NCBI RefSeq assembly: GCF_036588685.1
Contig: NC_086378.1
Coordinates: 38,975,578 to 39,039,577 of the forward strand
Direction: 5' to 3'
Length of the DNA stretch: 64,000 nt
Origin: Mytilus trossulus
Taxonomy: Eukaryota > Mollusca > Bivalvia > Mytilida > Mytilidae
Shown: one piece after another, positions 24,031-34,640 of the stretch
How the letters are laid out: each line of letters begins with the position of its first letter
How positions within the stretch are numbered: the first letter of the stretch is position 1
Translations under genes and position numbers: made by a program
Notes under the pieces: model-generated
Told to the model about the DNA's origin: nothing
Database searches by the model: none
Seen by the model: only the letters and a program-made list of their open reading frames with translations

Positions 24031-24320
24031 GGGTCAACATTCTTAATTCGTAACTTGTTACTGTGTAATTTCTAAATTGTTAATTCGTAAATTGTCAATT
24101 TGTAACTTGTAACTGTTAAATTTATAATGCTTAATTCGTAAATTGTCAATTTGTAATAGCGTGTTTCTTTGTATTAAAATTCAACATTCTTTATTTGTTA
24201 TTTGTGAATTTGTAACTTGCAGATTTCAAAATTCTTTATTGATAAATTGCCTTTTTGTATATGATGTTTAGTAACTTGTCGATTTGTGAATTGTCGATGT
24301 GTGAAATGTCGAAGTGTTAA
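24030..24320 (+). repeat. Degenerate short-motif array (TTGTAAATTCGT type)
   Basis: Words such as 'taattcgtaaattgtcaatt', 'tgtaacttgtaactg' and 'ttgtcgatttgtgaattgtc' alternate irregularly for nearly 300 bp. The pattern 'tta/aat-tcg/gt-aa-cttg' recurs with 8-14 bp spacing. This resembles the motif-rich arms of the foldback elements elsewhere in the window, but no inverted partner is seen nearby. A reverse-oriented, similar array occurs at 63345-63455. Confidence 0.5.
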
Positions 24321-24989
24321 ATGTCATCGTTGTATTATGCGCTGGATTATGATAACGATCATTATGATGTCAGATGGCGCTCGGGTTCTTTTTCGGTGTA
24401 TAAGCCTCTTGTAAGTAGGAGCACCGCCATATGGAATATATAGGCAAAGGAGTTTAAATCAATTATGCACAGCGCATACATATAAAAGATAACAAATAGA
24501 TAAATACATTGTTTGTTTTATATGGCACATATAACAGGGACTCTGTTTTATATTGAGGTAACCTCGTATAAACATGTTTGTTTAATGTACTGGTCACGCC
24601 AAACCTGCAATGAGGTATGTCACTTCCTTTATGAAGGTATATAGATGTGTCGGCTGGAACGGGCTTCCTTATCAACTGCGCAAATATGTTACTGTCACTT
24701 GGCAAGAAATTTCTAAATATTTAACCGGGTCAAAACAAGACTAAAAACATGAAATATAAGACGGTGCTGGAAAAATAATAATTTATTGTCTTAGGCCCGC
24801 CAATTTTGGACTCAATGTATAATGGCAGAAATGGTTTGACAACCATCATTCATTAATATTATAAAAGCAATATTAAAATTTCAGAAAAAAAATGTTATTA
24901 TCTAATGATATGTTTTATACAAGAAACAAATGGACGAACAGTCTGTTTTTTATTTGGCTCCTGAGTAATGAACATAAATCAGGAATCTG
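24321..24989. other. Non-coding stretch with one protein-like minus frame
   Basis: The minus-strand frame of 80 codons at 24463-24705 has fairly balanced composition (for example RKPVPADTSIYLHKGSD). There is no recognised domain, and the splice context is weak. It is left uncalled. Confidence 0.3.
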
Positions 24990-25059
24990 ATGTACAGTAG
25001 TTTTCGTTTGTTTATATAATTTATACTTGTTTCTCGTTTCTTGGGTTTTTTTTATAGGC
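24990..25059 (+). repeat. Family B repeat, left part, split by insertion
   Basis: The left portion of a family B copy ('ttttcgtttgttt', 'tacttgtttctcgtttcttgg', then a T run). The copy resumes at 26267 after the TIR element 25060-26266, so the two parts form one interrupted repeat. Confidence 0.55.
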
Positions 25060-26266
25060 AGTTGCTATTTGTCCGGCTAGCCGGACGAATAGTACCAGGA
25101 CTATTTGTCCGGCCAATACAATGCGCATGTGACTATAATATTTGTGTGTGCGTGTAATATTATCTAAAGCAGCACCAGGGGGTAGCACATGTTTGTAATC
25201 TTTAGTGTTAGGGCCTAATCTTGTTACTGGTAATTGAAATTAATTTGTTGTTTTCTTCATACATGTCATACTGGTATATATAGTCCAATGTGGATAACGA
25301 ATAATTAAAAAAAATCATATACATATATCCCATATTTGTTATACATGTTATATAAGAAGAGAGAAGAAATTACTTGACTCGTGCATTTGAAGTTAACGCA
25401 AAGGATTTTTTTCTGGCTGAAAAAAAGGTACAAAATTATTATGTTCTGTAGCTGTCAAAGAGAATTATCGACCCCTTGACATAATGTTATCCATATTTTG
25501 AGTGAAAGGTGAGTGATTTTTCTATAATGCCCACCCTTTCCCCAAAAAAAGAAAGTAAAAAACACTGTCTTTTTAAATTGTACGTGAGGGGTTCGGGGTG
25601 ACACAGTGTGCTCCTTTCCCCAAATTTCTCTTCTTTTTGTTTCTCCTGATCCCATCTTTGTTGTTCCGTGTATTTCAATACCCCACTGTTTATTATCTTA
25701 TTTCCAATATTCCCACTTCAAGTTTGTAGCCTCAATCCCCCTTCTATATACCACTTCGAGGGCTACTTGCAAGATTCATTTTTGGAATATAACTAAGCTA
25801 GATTTCATTCAGTTATACGGTCCCAGTTATACATGCAATTGTAAATGCCTCTCTCGGCTATTCTCTTGCTTGGAACATCTTTTTCACCATTTACACAGCT
25901 GTAGCGAGTCAAATAAATTTGTTAAACTATAGTTCTCCGATCAATTATCTTTTACTTCCCATTTTCCTTGTGATTTCAATTTTTTAGAGTACCTTTTATA
26001 AAATTATATCATTCTTGGAAGTTCATAATATCGTGTTCCATTGTCAAATTCCAAAAACTGCAAAATTTATCACAAATATTGATATCACCGTTTTCAGCCA
26101 TGATCTTAAAATTGAAAAACAAGGATCAGATTACACGCGCTCCCTTGGTGCTACTGGAGATAATATTACATGCACTTCCGAACGCACATTATATGACATG
26201 CGCATTACAATGGCCGGACAAATAGCCCTAACACTATTCGTCCGGCTAGCCGGACAAATAGCCACT
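25060..26266. mobile_element. 1.2 kb TIR element with CCGGCTAGCCGG motif
   Basis: Left end 'gctatttgtccggctagccg' then 'gacgaatagt', a second 'ctatttgtccggcc' and 'aatgcgcatgt'. The right end (26130-26266) is the inverted counterpart in the same order. The arms match over about 140 bp with small indels, including 'gtaatattatct' and 'gcagcaccaggg' versus 'gtagcaccaagg'. Each arm holds the palindrome TCCGGCTAGCCGGA. The interior (25210-26125) has no recognised protein. It is inserted in a family B repeat. Confidence 0.75.
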
Positions 26267-26480
26267 CCGTTTTTTATATATATAAGACTGTTGGTTTTCC
26301 CGTTTGAATGGTTTTACACTAGTAATTTTTTTGGCCCTTTACAGCCTGTTGCTCGGTGTGAGCTAGCCAAGGCTCCGTGTCGAAGGCCGTATCTTGACAT
26401 ATAATGGGTTACTTTTATAAATTGATATTTGGATGGAGTATTGTGTCATTGGCGCTCATACCACATCGTCCTATATCTAT
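26267..26480 (+). repeat. Family B repeat, right part
   Basis: Continues the family B copy that began at 24990: 'tttgaatggttttacactag', 'gtgtgagctagccaaggctc', 'gaaggccgtatcttgacat', 'tcataccacatcgtc'. Confidence 0.6.
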
Positions 26481-26796
26481 AAAAATGTTTAATGATATCA
26501 TATCAGTACTTTGCAAAACAAACTGAATGAAAGATTGTTTTAACACTTAGTTAATGTATATGTCACCGTCGTATTTATGTGTATTATTAAATGGTTGATT
26601 GGTTATTCATCAGTTCATTCAATTTGTTGAAAGATTTGTATATGTTGAATTAAATATATATTTACAGTTAATAAAGGTGGTATCAAAGTCACAGTCTAGT
26701 ATAAGCCATTACGATAATTTGGTGTATGCCAAGTCCACTGTGACATATACCATATATACCATATATCAAAACTGTGTTGAATATGCACTATGTGAT

Positions 26797-26897
26797 ATAG
26801 ATACAATGGATAAGCGTTGATTCTTGAAAAAGAAACCATGAGCCCGGAGGGCGAATGGTTTGTTTTTCATGAATCAACGCTTATCCATTGTATCTAT
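26797..26897. repeat. Near-perfect 43-bp hairpin
   Basis: The left arm 26797-26839 and right arm 26855-26897 are inverted copies that differ at only 2 of 43 positions, around a 15-nt GC-rich loop ('gagcccggagggcga'). Part of an arm ('aagcgttgattct.gaaaaagaa') recurs at about 28347-28372, so it is a repeat family, not a unique hairpin. It is most likely a small palindromic MITE. A transcript would form a long hairpin suited to Dicer or Drosha processing, but nothing shows expression. Confidence 0.7.
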
Positions 26898-27364
26898 AAC
26901 TTAAACTATTGTGTTGATGTCTTGTGAAAATTAACGCCTATTCTTAATTAGAAGGTATTGTAAGTGAGTTTAAATAACCATGTTATCGTGTCAGACGATC
27001 CATTACAATAAATTAAATATCACAAATAAATGTTTAAAAATACAAATACATTATTACACAACACGTCTGCCCTTTAAGATCTTCATATTATCAGGCATCT
27101 GTATATTATCTGTTTATACAAAATAAGTTATATTCGGACTCATTTCTATTAAAATTAAAAATGGAAAAAGATACATATAGTGCATATAATAAGTGTGTTT
27201 CCGAATTTTTTTAACACGAAGCCTAATTCTAGGCACATAACGATTTTCTAGCATAGGAATTTGCGAATTAACATTTGTAAAATTATGTAGTAAAACAGAT
27301 GAAATCATATTATATTAATTTATAAAACAATAATGGACAAAGAGAAGGTATTCATTTCAAACAT

Positions 27365-27830
27365 ATGGAATATAAAAAAAGAAGATGTGGTATGGTTGTC
27401 AATGAGACAACTCTTATTATGAGACCAAAATAACACAGAAATTAACAACTATAGGTCACCGTACGGCCTTTAACAATGAACAAAGCCCATACCGCATAGT
27501 CAGCTATAAAAGGCCCCGAAATGACAATGTAGAACAATTCAAACGAGAAAACTAATGGCTTATTTATGTAAAAATTGAACAAAAAAACCCACTGGATTAC
27601 AGCTAGGCTCCTGACTTGGGACAGGCACATACATATAGAATGTGGCGGGGTTAAAAATGTTAGCGGGATCCCAACGCCCATAACCTGGGACAGTGGTATA
27701 ACAGTACAACATAAGAACTAACTATAAAAATCAGTTGAAACAGGCTTAACTCATCAGATGGACAGAAATACAAGTGGACGTGGAATAGCCAACATTTATC
27801 TAATTATAAACGACTAAACTCGCTTTTATT
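27365..27830 (-). repeat. Interspersed repeat, family H
   Basis: The minus strand contains 'gagttgtctcattgacaacc', 'ggggccttttatagctgact', 'atgcggtatgggctttgttc' and 'aggagcctagctgta'-type wording. Near copies lie at 38236-38640 (minus), 34380-34640 (plus) and 63895-64000 (plus). Minus frames here are repeat shadows. Confidence 0.6.
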
Positions 27831-27960
27831 ACACAAAATATCCACAATAACATACAAAACAAGAACAAAAACTGGAAAACCAGAGATTATTGACAACAAA
27901 GAGAATTTAGGGATTCTAACCTAAACAGACAAGATCTAAACTTTACCTCATTAATCTTAA

Positions 27961-28132
27961 CCATGAAACCTCGTGGCTACCAACTTATATTGTACGTTTG
28001 CCTATTATTAATATATAAAGGTACAAGCCCTGTGTGTATGTTGAACCGATGTATATCATTTATTCATTTATATATATAAAATAAACATATAAATCGTAAC
28101 CAATTGGTAGCCCAGAGGTTTCATCGATATGT
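27961..28132. repeat. Small inverted repeat of 'gtagcc.cgaggtttcat' type
   Basis: 'atgaaacctcgtggctacca' (about 27963-27982) and 'tggtagcccagaggtttcat' (about 28104-28124) are inverted relatives about 120 bp apart around an AT-rich loop. Just downstream, 'gggttcgattccc' (about 28167) looks like a tRNA B-box, but the fold is not a tRNA. It may be a MITE or the edge of a tRNA-derived SINE. Confidence 0.35.
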
Positions 28133-28654
28133 TGAAGTCAGTAACATTTAACAGAATTCATGGACGGGTTCGATTCCCAGTGAAGGCATACAGAAATTAC
28201 AAAAAGTAAAGGTAATTAAGTTTTTAAAATAATTCCATTTGTGAACAGATATCAGTAAATTAGTCAATTCAACCTTAATGAAATTAGACACACAAAGGAA
28301 ACAATAGAATATAATCTGGTGAGTCCATTTCAGCGACGGATTTAGGAAGCGTTGATTCTAGAAAAAGAATCCACGGTAAATGAATAGGCTGACGTCACCA
28401 CAATGGTTTAATTTGTAATAAAATCTAAAGGAACCAGAAAACTAATCGAGGCCCTAAAATTTGAGATATTGTCAACCGAAATGCGAGAAAACCGGATATA
28501 TTTACGTTCTCCTACAGATACAGATCTAAAATGATTTGGTACTAGATCGAAATATACTAGGAGGTGTCCCCTCTATATATTTTTTAATGACCATGACCGT
28601 TAAACTATGAAACATTTTAGTGTTTACTACACGCGTCACCTACATAAATTTGAA

Positions 28655-28720
28655 AATGGAGATGGGGAATGTGTCAAAGAGATAACAACCCGACCATAGA
28701 GCAGACAACAAACGACTGAC
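28655..28720 (+). repeat. Family A repeat fragment
   Basis: Contains 'gatggggaatgtgtcaaaga' and 'caacccgaccatagagcag', matching 43445-43510 and the reverse of 2690-2760. Confidence 0.55.
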
Positions 28721-28774
28721 TTGTAAGAGAAAAGATCTTGCCATATCGCCATTTGCATGAAACAGGCAATTATC

Positions 28775-29590
28775 TCTTATATGCTTACACTAATTAAACC
28801 CCACGCAACGAAGTTTCGGAGGGTGTAATGTTTTGACCCGTCCGTCCGTCTGTCTGTCCGTCCGTACGTCAGTCCGTCGGTCCTGTTTCTTGTCATCGCA
28901 AGTCCTCTCAAACCACACAACATAATTTCATGATAATAAGGACATATTAAGTAGATTTGCATATCGACAAGAAATTACCTTACTTGGTATAAAAACAAAA
29001 ATATAAGACAATATGGAAATATTTCATAGCTTGGTACCCCAAGCTAAAAAAAACCAATTACATTCATGCCTCCAATCTTATGACAAGCATTGAAGTAATA
29101 TAAAGTCCATAACATAATCATAATATTTACTATAAAATACAGTTAATAATTGAGGGTCATAATTGGCTATGTATGTACACAACACCCTTAGTAATGCTGC
29201 TGGGAGGGTTGGTGGGAAAGCTAGCAAAAAAGAAAGCGTGCAGCCATGAGCAAGTTACTGAGAAAGCATGGTCCCAACTGAAACGAGGCTGGGTATTTGG
29301 GGTCTGCAAGACCAAACGGGAGCGCGCCAAATTTAAACCTTCGTGCTAAAAACAAATTTACAAATAAATTGAACATTACAATTCAATTTTTTTTTTCTAG
29401 AAGCTACGCCCCTTTGAACTTATGTGCTTCGATATACCTCTGCAACAGTTTATCGAAGCAACTTCTCTGAAACCACACCACAGAATTTCATGAAACCTTG
29501 TAGATATTAAGGACATACTATGTAGGTGTATATATCGACAGGAAATTATGATTCATTTTTTCTTCTTATACAACTTTTTTTCTTTTAGTT
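28775..29590 (+). repeat. Two copies of a family I repeat with a CCGT-rich run
   Basis: Copy 1 (28790-29010) starts 'acccc.acgcaacgaagttt', has a (CCGT/CTGT)n run at 28839-28881, then 'ataatttcatgataataagg' and 'tcgacaagaaatta'. A diverged part returns at 29440-29590 ('agaatttcatgaaac', 'ttaaggacatac', 'atcgacaggaaattat'). The sequence between shows nothing recognisable. Confidence 0.5.
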
Positions 29591-31100
29591 ATTTTATTTC
29601 TCCAGTGACCATGTGGGGACGTGGGGCATGTGAGCGCGATAACTAAGGTTCTTTAATTTTATTACTCCACGAAAATATTTGCACATTATTTGGGCTTTAG
29701 CCAAAGGAGTATGTGTTTGGTAATTTTTAGAGTAAAAGCCTAAAAAATCGGCAAGGGAAAAATAGAGATCCGCTGATTGAAAATTACTCTTTACCGCCAC
29801 TTCAAATAAAAAAAATTAGCAAAGATTTAGAAATTTCTGCTTGCATCAATCAATTCATTTTAAAATACCAAAAATTACGGAACTTCAGATATTTCGATTC
29901 GAGTTGATATTGTTTGAATACATGTCCAAATGCTGCTATAAAAATTTAGAATTAGAGCTTTTATTTTTGCTATACGTATTTCTTCTCAATTTTCGCAAAA
30001 CTTTGCAAAACATTTCACAAGTATGAACAGGAATATTGTTGGCATAAATTACGAGTTACATAATGCTGTTGGCGATTTCAGCAGAATTGTAAGGCATCGA
30101 CTGCTTCATTATAATTTGTTGGGCTATTAAAATGCGCTATAGAGCATATTATCCTGTCTGAAAAAAAAAAGGATTATTTAACTTTTATTGTTTTTTCCAG
30201 GGACTATACGTTGGCTGATATAGCCTTGACGTTGCGTAATCCTTTTGGCGACGTCATGATTTTTCTCTCTTTTCCCGTCAGCAACACCCTTTTCAACGGC
30301 TGATATATTACAAGGGAGTTCGGTAACCCCATGACAATTATATATTAAATGAAAGGAAAATAATACCTTGAAAATATTTGATTTTATAGGAAAAATCGTA
30401 GGAATCATTTACACTGCAGATAAGATAAAGCTTACATTTTTGTATTTTTGGTTTAAATTTGACGTTATGTCTAGTATGTACTTTATGTTGTTTCCTTACC
30501 ATTTTCAAATTTCTGGAATTTGGAAATGAGATCGGTGACCAACTTAAATTTTTCGATTTTTCATTATCTTTTCATAAGTTGTAAGTGCCTGCTGTTTCTT
30601 TTTAAATCACAGGACAAGCCATTTACGTACCTGTTACCTTAACAGTAAGTTTCCAAGCGTACACATCACTGAAAACGGTGTTATGTCACTAGATGTCTAT
30701 GCAAATCATTCGCATGCAGGGAAGCATGTAAAGAACATAAAATACAAATGTTGAAATAATGTATGTTATTGGTCGTGGGAGACTGGTGCTGGAAAGTCAT
30801 TACTTAAAGAAATAGCCCCACCTTTAAGGTATATTAATTACTGAACAAACTGTTTTTCTTGTCAGCATTAAACTTATAGAGAATCCTCTATATTTAACAT
30901 TTACGTGAAATTTAATCTGAATTTTGATGTAAAGTTAAAGATGGATTACACTGAAGGCGTGATCTTACCAATCAGCCTTAAAGTCAAACGAATGAATTTG
31001 ATATTTTATTTTCCACGTAACGATTTGTTATTGTTGTTTGTCTTTTACTCTGTTTTCCTTATGACCATGATTTTGTCTGTATTCATTGGACGTGTGATAC
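29591..31100. other. Non-coding stretch
   Basis: No gene is supported. The short open frames (29594-29800 minus, 30905-31174 plus) show no domain; the latter runs into the TTTTGTCCG array and is hydrophobic by base composition. Confidence 0.4.
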
Positions 31101-31103
31101 GGT

Positions 31104-31210
31104 GTTTTTTGTCCGCAATTTGCTTTTTGTCCGCTTTTGCTTTTTGTCCGATAATTTTGATTTTTGTCCGATAATTTTGCTGTTTGTCTGTTGCCTTTTG
31201 TCCGTTTTTC
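31104..31210 (+). repeat. Array of TTTTTGTCCG words
   Basis: Six or seven copies of 'tttttgtccg' or near forms, spaced 13-20 bp apart and separated by 'caatttgc', 'cttttgc' and 'ataattttg'. No inverted partner was found nearby. It looks like one arm of the same kind of motif-rich element seen at 37503-38222. Confidence 0.55.
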
Positions 31211-31217
31211 CTTTTTT

Positions 31218-31660
31218 AGCTCACCTGGCCCAGAGGACTAAGTGAGCTTTTCTTATTACTTTGAATCCGTCGTTGTTGTTAACTTTTACAAAAATTTTCT
31301 CCTCTGAAAATACTGTCAAAATTAAAGCAAATGTGACCAAGATCATCCTTAGGATATATATAATTTCAAAAAAGTATCCGATGACCCCGCCCAATTATCA
31401 AGATGTCCTCCATGTCTAAAAATAGAACATAGGGGTAAAATTTAGATTTTGATTTATACCTCTAAAACTTTTAGCATTTAAAGCCAATCTGATAGGGGGT
31501 AAACATATTCATCAGGTCAAGATCTATCTGCCCGAAATTTTTCAGACACATCATACAACGCGTTTGTGTGTTGCTTCCCCTGAATTAGTAATTTTAAGAA
31601 AAATTAGCAGTTTTTTGTTTTTATTTGATTGAGTTTTATTTTACAGTCAATATAACGACT
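31218..31660 (+). repeat. AGCTCACCTGGCCC repeat, one unit
   Basis: Starts with an imperfect hairpin, 'agctcacctggcccagagga' to 'agtgagct' (31218-31248), then 'cttttacaaaaattttctcc', 'aaaaatagaacataggggta' and 'catcaggtcaagatctatct'. The same order, better preserved and in tandem units, lies at 47376-48700. I recall this repeat as widespread in bivalves. It holds no coding capacity. Confidence 0.65.
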
Positions 31661-31850
31661 TAGCTTATTCAGTTATATATCGACTTAGCTTAATTTTTGA
31701 TTCAATGATATTTCCCACATGTATCACATGTCGATTTGTTAGATTAGTTCCAGACTTGATTTTATGTCTATTTTAGTGTAACATTGTATCCATATAAATG
31801 TATAAAAACGCTTACATATGATTTTATATTAAATGATTGTGATATTTTAT

Positions 31851-33672
31851 ATCAGAATCAGAATCAGAATAATTTATTATAGTGTCACATACCAATATAA
31901 AACACAATGAATACATATAATTACATAATATGCAATTAAAAATTATTTAATATTACAATTAAAATATTGGTACCCAGCCAAATTACTGACTTATGAGACA
32001 CTTTAAAAATATCACATATATTATAAAACAATTAAAACTAATGTACTAAAATATAACTATACACAATACCTTCTTCGAAAAAACATTTGATATAAAGTTT
32101 TAGCTAAAAATGGTTGAATAGCATCATTTGACATTAAAAAAATAAATTTTTCCTGTAAATCAAGATCGTTAAAAGAATCACAAATATCACCAGATTTTTT
32201 CATTAAATCATATCTTAAATCTGCATAAAAATCGCAGCCTAATAAAAAATGTTTTTCATCTTCTACACAATTATCTGTACAATATATACAAGTGCGCTCA
32301 TTTAAAGGAATTTTTGGCTTGGTGTATCTACCCGTTTCAACTGCCAGTGGTAAACAGCCACTTCTAAAATTTGACAAAACACGTCTATGCTGCCTGTTAC
32401 GAACTAATTTTACATAAGAACTAAATTCTAAAACATGTTTATACTCTCTATAAATACGTAATTTATTACCATTACATTGATTTCTGTCATTAAACAATCT
32501 TTCAACCCACTCATTTTTATCTTTTTCACATAGTTTAGATTTGATATCTTGCAGTTTATGTTTAATGGAAAAAGTATCATTAATAACATTTTCAATACCT
32601 AAAATTTGTGCTTTCTTTATACAATTTTTATCCCAAGACCTAGAACAATCCTTACTCCACATATGAACCTTATACGTAAGTCTTGTATCATAAGCTTTGC
32701 TCACTCTAAGAAATAGACGAAAAGTTTCCAAAATTTCTGCTGATTTCGTACTTGTAAGTCCCATATCACCTTGAATGGCTATATTTGACGCATTTGAAGC
32801 ACTTCCTAAGAATAACCGACATGCTTTGTTCTGTATAACTTGTACCTCTCTCCAATTTGTATGTCCCCATATTCCAGAACCATAGTATAGAACAGGCTCA
32901 ACTACCGACCTATATAGTTTCGTAAACACATCATAAGTCATTCCACCACACGAAATAAATTTAGCATATAAGGCTGAAAGTGCTCTGCTTGCTGATTTAG
33001 TAATTTCTCGTACTGTATGTTTATAATCCAGAAATTCATTCAAATGTAGTCCCAAATATCTGTAGGATGAAATATAATTAACTAAAATATCTCCGCATTT
33101 AAATTCAACGGCAGATCTAGCAATGTTTTTATTACGGTAATGAATAACTTTCGTTTTTTCTGTATTTAGAGTCATTCTCCATTTCCTACACCAGGTGTTT
33201 AAACAGTCCAACATCTTTTGTAAATTCTGCTCATTTGGAGCTTTCAATGCAACATCGTCAGCGTAAAGAAGAATAGATACATTTAAGTCACCAATATCTA
33301 CACCAGCATTAAGCGAGCGAATATCCTCCGCAAGATCGTTAACATATATAGAATACAAAGTAGGAGACATTTTACAGCCTTGTTTCACACCGTATTGAAC
33401 CGGGAAAATATCTGTTAAGTTGTTTCCTAATTTTACAGCACTTTGTGTCGCATCGTAAAGAGACTGAATTGCTTTTAGAAACGTTCCGTTAATACCCATT
33501 TTCATCAGCTTATACCACAACATGTCCCGATTTACATTATCAAAAGCCTTTTTCGCATCCACAAAGCACACGAAAGAATCTTTCCTTTGTAACTTTCTAT
33601 TTTTAATAATTGTTGTAAGTATATATAAATGATCCAAACAGCTTCGGTTACGTCTAAATCCATTTTGCTCTT
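31851..33672 (-). mobile_element. 5'-truncated LINE (non-LTR retrotransposon)
   Basis: On the minus strand, the element runs from about 33672 to a tandem tail of 'ttctga' units (31851-31872). It includes the RT frame and a 3' untranslated part of about 185 bp. Upstream of the annotated frame, codons still in frame read AEEQNGFRRNRSCLDHLYIL, the start of the RT domain, and a stop lies just before. So the endonuclease and N-terminal parts are missing through 5' truncation, typical of LINE insertion. A microsatellite-like 3' tail instead of poly(A) is known from several LINE clades. Confidence 0.8.
32057..33637 (-). CDS. LINE reverse transcriptase, partial but open
   Basis: The 526-codon frame carries RT motif A, FVDAKKAFD (Asp near residue 27), motif B, YGVKQGCKMSPTLYS (about 82-96), and the catalytic YADD (125-128). 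The thumb region follows, and a C-terminal cysteine/histidine cluster sits at about 450-468 (C-x2-C ... H-x4-C), as in many LINE ORF2 proteins. It would copy its own RNA at a nicked target, but the endonuclease domain is absent, so this copy cannot act alone. The first codon shown is TTG; the true frame continues a few codons upstream to about 33672, where the insertion was truncated. No internal stop in over 1.5 kb means the copy is young or constrained. The I/Jockey group is possible, but the clade is not settled. Confidence 0.85.
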   Translation of the reverse strand: MDHLYILTTIIKNRKLQRKDSFVCFVDAKKAFDNVNRDMLWYKLMKMGINGTFLKAIQSLYDATQSAVKLGNNLTDIFPVQYGVKQGCKMSPTLYSIYVNDLAEDIRSLNAGVDIGDLNVSILLYADDVALKAPNEQNLQKMLDCLNTWCRKWRMTLNTEKTKVIHYRNKNIARSAVEFKCGDILVNYISSYRYLGLHLNEFLDYKHTVREITKSASRALSALYAKFISCGGMTYDVFTKLYRSVVEPVLYYGSGIWGHTNWREVQVIQNKACRLFLGSASNASNIAIQGDMGLTSTKSAEILETFRLFLRVSKAYDTRLTYKVHMWSKDCSRSWDKNCIKKAQILGIENVINDTFSIKHKLQDIKSKLCEKDKNEWVERLFNDRNQCNGNKLRIYREYKHVLEFSSYVKLVRNRQHRRVLSNFRSGCLPLAVETGRYTKPKIPLNERTCIYCTDNCVEDEKHFLLGCDFYADLRYDLMKKSGDICDSFNDLDLQEKFIFLMSNDAIQPFLAKTLYQMFFRRRYCV

Positions 33673-34370
33673 CTGCTCACATGTCATTTTGTTCTAACCA
33701 TTTTTGTTTATATAATAGAAGGATGAAATGTACCAAAGGCTAATAACACTAAAAAAAAAAGTCGAAACAAAACCAACAAAGCCACAGATAAAATGAAAAA
33801 CAAGAAGACACACAGTCCACAAAATACAACATTGAAAAATAAAATAATAGCAACAAGGACCCTGTTCAAAACCGTTAGGATTAATGGTTTTCAGGAAGGG
33901 TAAACAAATACTGCTCCGTTTGTGTCGCATTATAATCATATTTGGGACAAGACTTCATTGTGCCAGGTCCATTAATATTAATATGTTTTAAAAAGACATT
34001 GACCTATAATGGTTTACTTTTTTAAATTGTTATTTGGATGGAGAGTTGTCTCATTGGCAAACTCCCTGCAAACACATTCATAAGGACAGAAAATTCCAAT
34101 CTGCATCTTTTAAAGATTCTTAATATTGTATAAATTGAATGGGGTATTCCATTTCAAAACATGATTCTTGGAAAATCTCATCTAAGGGCTAATTTGTTTG
34201 CTATTAGATAATAAGACATTGATCTTTGGCATAAACTTTTATAACAGTCGAATTTTAAGCTTGTCTTGACTGATAGAAGAAATTTCACAATAAAAACTGA
34301 AACGCAAAAACACACAAACGCATAAGGAGGTTAACTTTATCTAAGGCAATAACCTGTAAATCAGTTGTCG
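33673..34370. other. Non-coding stretch with a family B fragment
   Basis: About 33995-34075 carries 'gacctataatggtttactt' and 'tggatggagagttgtctcat', the end of family B. The 81-codon minus frame (33694-33939) is in repeat-like sequence without a domain. Confidence 0.45.
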
Positions 34371-34374
34371 TTTG

Positions 34375-34640
34375 TTTATGTGTTTCATATTTGTTTTCCG
34401 TTCATTTTTTTATACACAACACAATAAGGTCGTTCGTCTACTCGTTTGAATTACATAACATTGTCATTTCGGGGTCTTTTATAGCTGACTATGCGGTATG
34501 GGCTTTGCTCGTTGTTGAAGGCCCCATAGTTGTTAATTTCTGTGTCATTTGGAGAGTTGTCTCATTGGCAATCATACCACGTCTTCTTTGTTATGTTTCA
34601 TATAAAAAAAAAAAACACAGCAGAAATATAAGGGAACAAC
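34375..34640 (+). repeat. Interspersed repeat, family H (plus copy)
   Basis: Contains 'ctcgtttgaattacataaca', 'ggggtcttttatagctgact', 'atgcggtatgggctttgctc' and 'ggagagttgtctcattggc', then 'ataccacgtcttc'. It matches 27365-27830 and 38236-38640 in the other orientation. Confidence 0.6.

Noticed and set aside
24030-24320. CRISPR-like short repeats
   Set aside because: Words and spacings are irregular, spacers are not unique, and the sequence is eukaryotic.
25606-25932. 108-codon plus frame inside the CCGGCTAGCCGG element as a transposase
   Set aside because: No DDE-like or zinc-finger pattern; composition is biased to Ser/Phe/Cys by the pyrimidine-rich strand.
28100-28185. tRNA-like A-box (tagcccagagg) and B-box (ggttcgattcc)
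   Set aside because: The boxes are about 60 bp apart and no acceptor stem or anticodon arm can be drawn; the A-box part belongs to a small inverted repeat. At best it is a SINE edge.
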